Shown here: positions 62,201 to 64,000 of the stretch, in pieces
Layout of the letters: each line of letters starts with the position of its first letter
Numbering within the stretch: the first letter of the stretch is position 1
Assembly (NCBI GenBank): GCA_028293325.1
Contig: JAQGPA010000134.1
Coordinates: 1 to 64,000 of the forward strand
Origin: Pedosphaera sp.
GTDB lineage: Bacteria; Verrucomicrobiota; Verrucomicrobiia; Limisphaerales; Pedosphaeraceae
Length of the DNA: 64,000 bases
Direction of reading: 5' to 3'
Notes under the pieces: generated by a model
Database searches by the model: none
The model's input: only the letters and a program-made list of their open reading frames with translations
Told to the model about the DNA's origin: nothing
Made by a program: the position numbers and the translations under genes

Positions 62201-62422
62201 GATCTGGCCGAACTGGCGTTCGAGGGGCGTGGTCACGGACGAAGTCATCACCTCGGGACTGGCGCCGGGATATTGGGCGGTGACCTGGATGGTGGGAAAA
62301 TCAACGGGTGGCAGCGCGGAGATGGGCAGCAGGAAATAGCCGAGCATGCCCATCAAGACGATGCCGGCCATCAGCAGTGCGGTGGCGACGGGACGGTGGA
62401 TGAAGGGCTCGGAGACGTTCAC
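59276..62422 (-). CDS. mdtB: RND efflux permease, first of a pair (MdtB-like)
   Basis: A 1048-residue RND permease starting MNVSEPFIHRPVATALL. It has porter loops (FPTIQVTAQYPGASPEVMTSSVTTPLERQ), GFVVDDAIVMIENIVR with the proton-relay Asp residues in helix 4, ISLSVSLIAVFIPLIFM, and the helix 12 region LTLYTTPVIYLYMDRL. It follows the adaptor gene by 12 bases. The pair forms a heteromeric drug or bile-acid-type efflux pump together with an outer-membrane TolC that is not in the window. Confidence 0.93.
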   Translation of the reverse strand: MNVSEPFIHRPVATALLMAGIVLMGMLGYFLLPISALPPVDFPTIQVTAQYPGASPEVMTSSVTTPLERQFGQISGLAMMTSVSAFGNSSITLQFDLDRDIDAAAQDVQAAINGAGGVLPRNMPSPPTYSKVNPADTPIVTLQLISDTLPLEKVNDLADTVLAQKLSEVSGVGLVTIEGNQKPAVRVQINPAAIASLGLSLEDIRTALVQNNVNAPKGSFEGNRQSYAIGANDQIFSAEEYGHVIIAYKNGSPVRLSDIGKVIDNVENVRMGGWVGAKPAVILDIQRQPGANIIQTADRVKALLPKLRAAIPPSVKVSILTDRTETIRASVADVQFTLLLTVVLVVMVIFVFLRKFWATVIPSIALPLAVIGTFGVMKLVGFTLDNLSLMALTISTGFVVDDAIVMIENIVRFIEAGETPMQAALKGAKQIGFTVISLSVSLIAVFIPLIFMTGIVGRLFREFAITLSVAVAVSAFVSLTLTPMMCARLLEPEDKNKHGRFYHATERMFQGMLGAYERGLQWVLRHQAFTLAVAIATMVGTVWLYVLIPKGLLPQQDTGLITGVTDSAQSISFKAMVARQHLIADIVSQDPDVISVASFVGAGTVNATMNTGKLYINLKPRDQRKAGASEIIDRLREATKDVEGISLFMQAVQDVQIDSRVSRTQYQYTLQDADESELSEWAPKLLAKLRAHPELADVATDQQTGGLQVSVDVDRDKASRLNILPQAIDDTLYDAFGQRQVSTIFTQLNQYRVILEVEPNFQLTPDLLKMIYVKSTTGQMVPLTAFATLRTGTAPLAIDHQGQFPAVTLSFNLRPGGSLGEAVNAIQSAEKEIALPETVVSTFSGSAAEFRASLKSEPFLILAAILVIYIVLGVLYESYIHPITILSSLPSAGVGALLALLVCGYDLSLIALIGIILLIGIVKKNAIMMIDFALEAERVEGLPPEKSIYQACLLRFRPIMMTTMAALLGALPLALQNGTGSELRRPLGIAIVGGLLVSQFLTLYTTPVIYLYMDRLGNWVRSWRTAAHLPDAGKPVELPAPAATNSSV

Positions 62423-62434
62423 GAGTTGGGACAG

Positions 62435-63718
62435 TTAGGGAGCGGAGGCGCGGGTTTCAGGTTTGGCTGGAGGGCTCAACTTGACGTGCGAACCGGATTG
62501 TAATTTGTATTGGCCGTCCACGACGACGCGTTCGCCGGGATGAAGACCTATCTTTGGATCCTGTTCCTCTTCGAGCAAGGCTTGCCCGCCTTCAATTTGG
62601 GCGACCCGCACCGTGCGCATTTCCACGGAGAGATCCTCTTTGATCACAAAAGCGTAGGCGCCATCCGGGCCGCGTTGAATGACGGAGGCGGGAACCACGA
62701 GGCCATTTTTGTGCGTGGTGACCAGCAGCCGCGCGTTGACGAATTGTCCCGGCCAGAGATGCAGGTCGGTGTTGGGAAAAGTGGCTTTGAGTTTGATGGT
62801 GCCGGTGGCGGTGTCGATTTGATTGTCGATGACGGCGAGTTTGCCTTCGCTGAGAACGGTGCTGTTGTCCCGATCCACGGCGAGAACGGCGAGGTCGCCC
62901 GCGGACATTTCGCGGTGGATTTGGTTAAGCGTTTGCTCGGGCAGCGTGAAGGTGACGGTGATGGGACGGAGCTGGGTGATGATCACGAGGCCGCTTGGAT
63001 CGGTGGCGTGGACGACGTTGCCCTGGTCCACCTGCCGGATGCCGGTGCGGCCATCAATGGGCGAGGTGATGGTGGTGTAGCCCAGTTGAACCTGGACGCT
63101 GGCGATGGCGGCTTCATCGGCCTTGACGCTGGCGTCGAACTGATCGGCGAGAGCCTTGGCGGTGTCGTAAACCGATTGCGAAACGATTTTGTTGGCGAGC
63201 AGGTCGGCGTTGCGCCTGAGGTCGGCCTGGGCGTTGGCGAGTTGGGCGACGTCCTGGCCTTTTTTGGCAATCGCCTGGGCGAGTTGGGTTTTCAACGGTT
63301 CGGGATCAATTTGCGCGAGGACATCGTCGGTGTGAACGTCCTGTCCCTCGGTGAAGGCGACCTTTTGCAACTGGCCATCGACGCGGGCGCGGATGGTGAC
63401 GGTGTTGAAGGCCTGGACGGTGCCGAGGCCGTCCAAATAAATGGGAATATCCTTTTGCGCGACTTTGCCGGCGACGACCGGGACGGGCGGGGGAGTGCCG
63501 CGGGCGGAGGCGCCCTGCTTTTGGGCGGCGGCATGACGTTGATGGATTAGCCAGAAAACGCCGAGGACGACCAGAATGCAGACGGCCGCGATGATCAGGC
63601 GGCTCCCCCAAGGGGATTTTTCTGAGGACCGGGGGAAATCATGTGAAGGCGCGCTGGTGCGGGCCTCGCCGGGGGGGCGAAGGGTTTGCGTGTTCGGTTG
63701 CTCGTTATCTTGCTGCAT
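62435..63718 (-). CDS. mdtA: RND periplasmic adaptor (MdtA-like)
   Basis: A 427-residue membrane fusion protein. A cytoplasmic tail of about 38 residues precedes one helix (LIIAAVCILVVLGVFWLI). PVPVVAGKVAQKDIPIYLDGLGTVQAFNTVTIRARVDGQ then VAFTEGQDVHTDDVLAQIDPEPL is the split lipoyl domain, a coiled coil follows (QAIAKKGQDVAQLANAQADL), then GYTTITSPIDGRTGIRQVDQGN and the barrel domain LWPGQFVNARLLV. It links the permeases to the outer-membrane channel. It heads the operon; the start is the ATG before QQDNEQPN. Confidence 0.93.
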   Translation of the reverse strand: MQQDNEQPNTQTLRPPGEARTSAPSHDFPRSSEKSPWGSRLIIAAVCILVVLGVFWLIHQRHAAAQKQGASARGTPPPVPVVAGKVAQKDIPIYLDGLGTVQAFNTVTIRARVDGQLQKVAFTEGQDVHTDDVLAQIDPEPLKTQLAQAIAKKGQDVAQLANAQADLRRNADLLANKIVSQSVYDTAKALADQFDASVKADEAAIASVQVQLGYTTITSPIDGRTGIRQVDQGNVVHATDPSGLVIITQLRPITVTFTLPEQTLNQIHREMSAGDLAVLAVDRDNSTVLSEGKLAVIDNQIDTATGTIKLKATFPNTDLHLWPGQFVNARLLVTTHKNGLVVPASVIQRGPDGAYAFVIKEDLSVEMRTVRVAQIEGGQALLEEEQDPKIGLHPGERVVVDGQYKLQSGSHVKLSPPAKPETRASAP

Positions 63719-63909
63719 AGTTACTTACAGGGGTCCTTAACAGGTTCCACCTCCTTAATGAGGCTTCGGCTGCAAAAAACGTTACATGGAAAATTAGCGC
63801 CAATGTGTCCCAAGACCGTAAGGCGGCAGCTAATAAATGGTCGTGCGATGTTTGAGGCCATCATCGGGGAGCGGCGGTGGGAAATCGAGGCTTTTGTCTG
63901 GAGCATCGT

Positions 63910-64000
63910 TCAATGAACCGGCCGGTCGGCGGGGATGGTGGTGTTGGTGGTGGGTTCCGGGGCAAAATAGGACTCGTATTTGGAGGGCTCGCCGTGGGCC
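63910..64000 (-). CDS. Carboxy-terminal end of a minus-strand gene cut by the window edge
   Basis: Reading from the right edge gives AHGEPSKYESYFAPEPTTNTT then IPADRPVH and TGA. The composition is compatible with a real protein tail, but no domain can be seen in 29 residues. If real it would be transcribed in the same direction as the mdtABC-type operon and lie 191 bases before it. Confidence 0.35.
   Translation of the reverse strand, partial: AHGEPSKYESYFAPEPTTNTTIPADRPVH

Overview
The window looks like chromosomal DNA of a verrucomicrobial bacterium, most likely a Pedosphaera/Limisphaera-type relative. This is an inference from gene content, because no rRNA lies here. The evidence is: secreted giant proteins ending in a ...FYRL/...YYRTIEH-type tail, a PQQ-propeller protein with a W-x-x-WRG start, a pseudopilin with an H...DG carboxy terminus, a DUF6600/YXWGXW protein, an Hpn squalene/hopanoid group, an archaeal-type phosphoglycerate mutase, and intergenic regions filled with dispersed repeats. 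Genes are dense and GC-rich, and intergenic gaps repeatedly hold the same repeat families.

Layout. 0.3-8 kb: PQQ-like propeller protein, divergent serpin, a response regulator followed by a terminal-inverted-repeat element, a membrane protein, a LOG-family enzyme, apgM, a Lys-rich mini-ORF and a PolB-type 3'-5' exonuclease. 8.4-19 kb: a nucleosidase facing a long minus-strand run of trpF, trpB, yicC, gmk, coaC, histidine kinase, NtrC-type regulator, a small basic membrane protein, hpnD, hpnK and a half-size EamA protein; several of these overlap or abut. 19.3-28.9 kb: a frameshifted SBBP-repeat protein, a TPR protein and a 2347-residue secreted modular protein. 28.9-30.1 kb: a repeat-rich gene-free zone ending at tRNA-Arg(CCT).

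30.3-38.8 kb reads as one sugar system: LacI regulator, MFS sugar porter with a large loop insertion, sugar nucleotidyltransferase, APH-fold sugar kinase, NAD-dependent epimerase and a TonB-dependent receptor. The kinase, nucleotidyltransferase and epimerase together resemble the lacto-N-biose/N-acetylhexosamine salvage set, so uptake, 1-phosphorylation, UDP activation and C4 epimerisation is the inferred flow. 38.8-40.6 kb is an arsenic locus (ArsR, aquaporin-type channel, thioredoxin-coupled ArsC) with a clear operator palindrome.

41-50.6 kb: DUF6600 protein, ruvC, ruvA, DUF374 acyltransferase, lytic transglycosylase, ThuA protein, and a BlaI repressor coupled to an unusual fusion of a BlaR1-type M56 metallopeptidase with a secretin. 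The blaI promoter carries two matched operators 22 bp apart. 50.7-56 kb: two short paralogous proteins, a second response regulator, DUF2721, a Tat-exported sugar-isomerase-like protein, a pseudopilin and an AIM24 protein. 56-63.7 kb: a complete mdtABC-type RND efflux operon. A minus-strand reading frame is cut by the right edge.

The most notable items are the M56-secretin fusion with its BlaI operators, the dispersed repeat whose copies end just before start codons, the candidate hexosamine system, and the frameshift in a poly-G tract.
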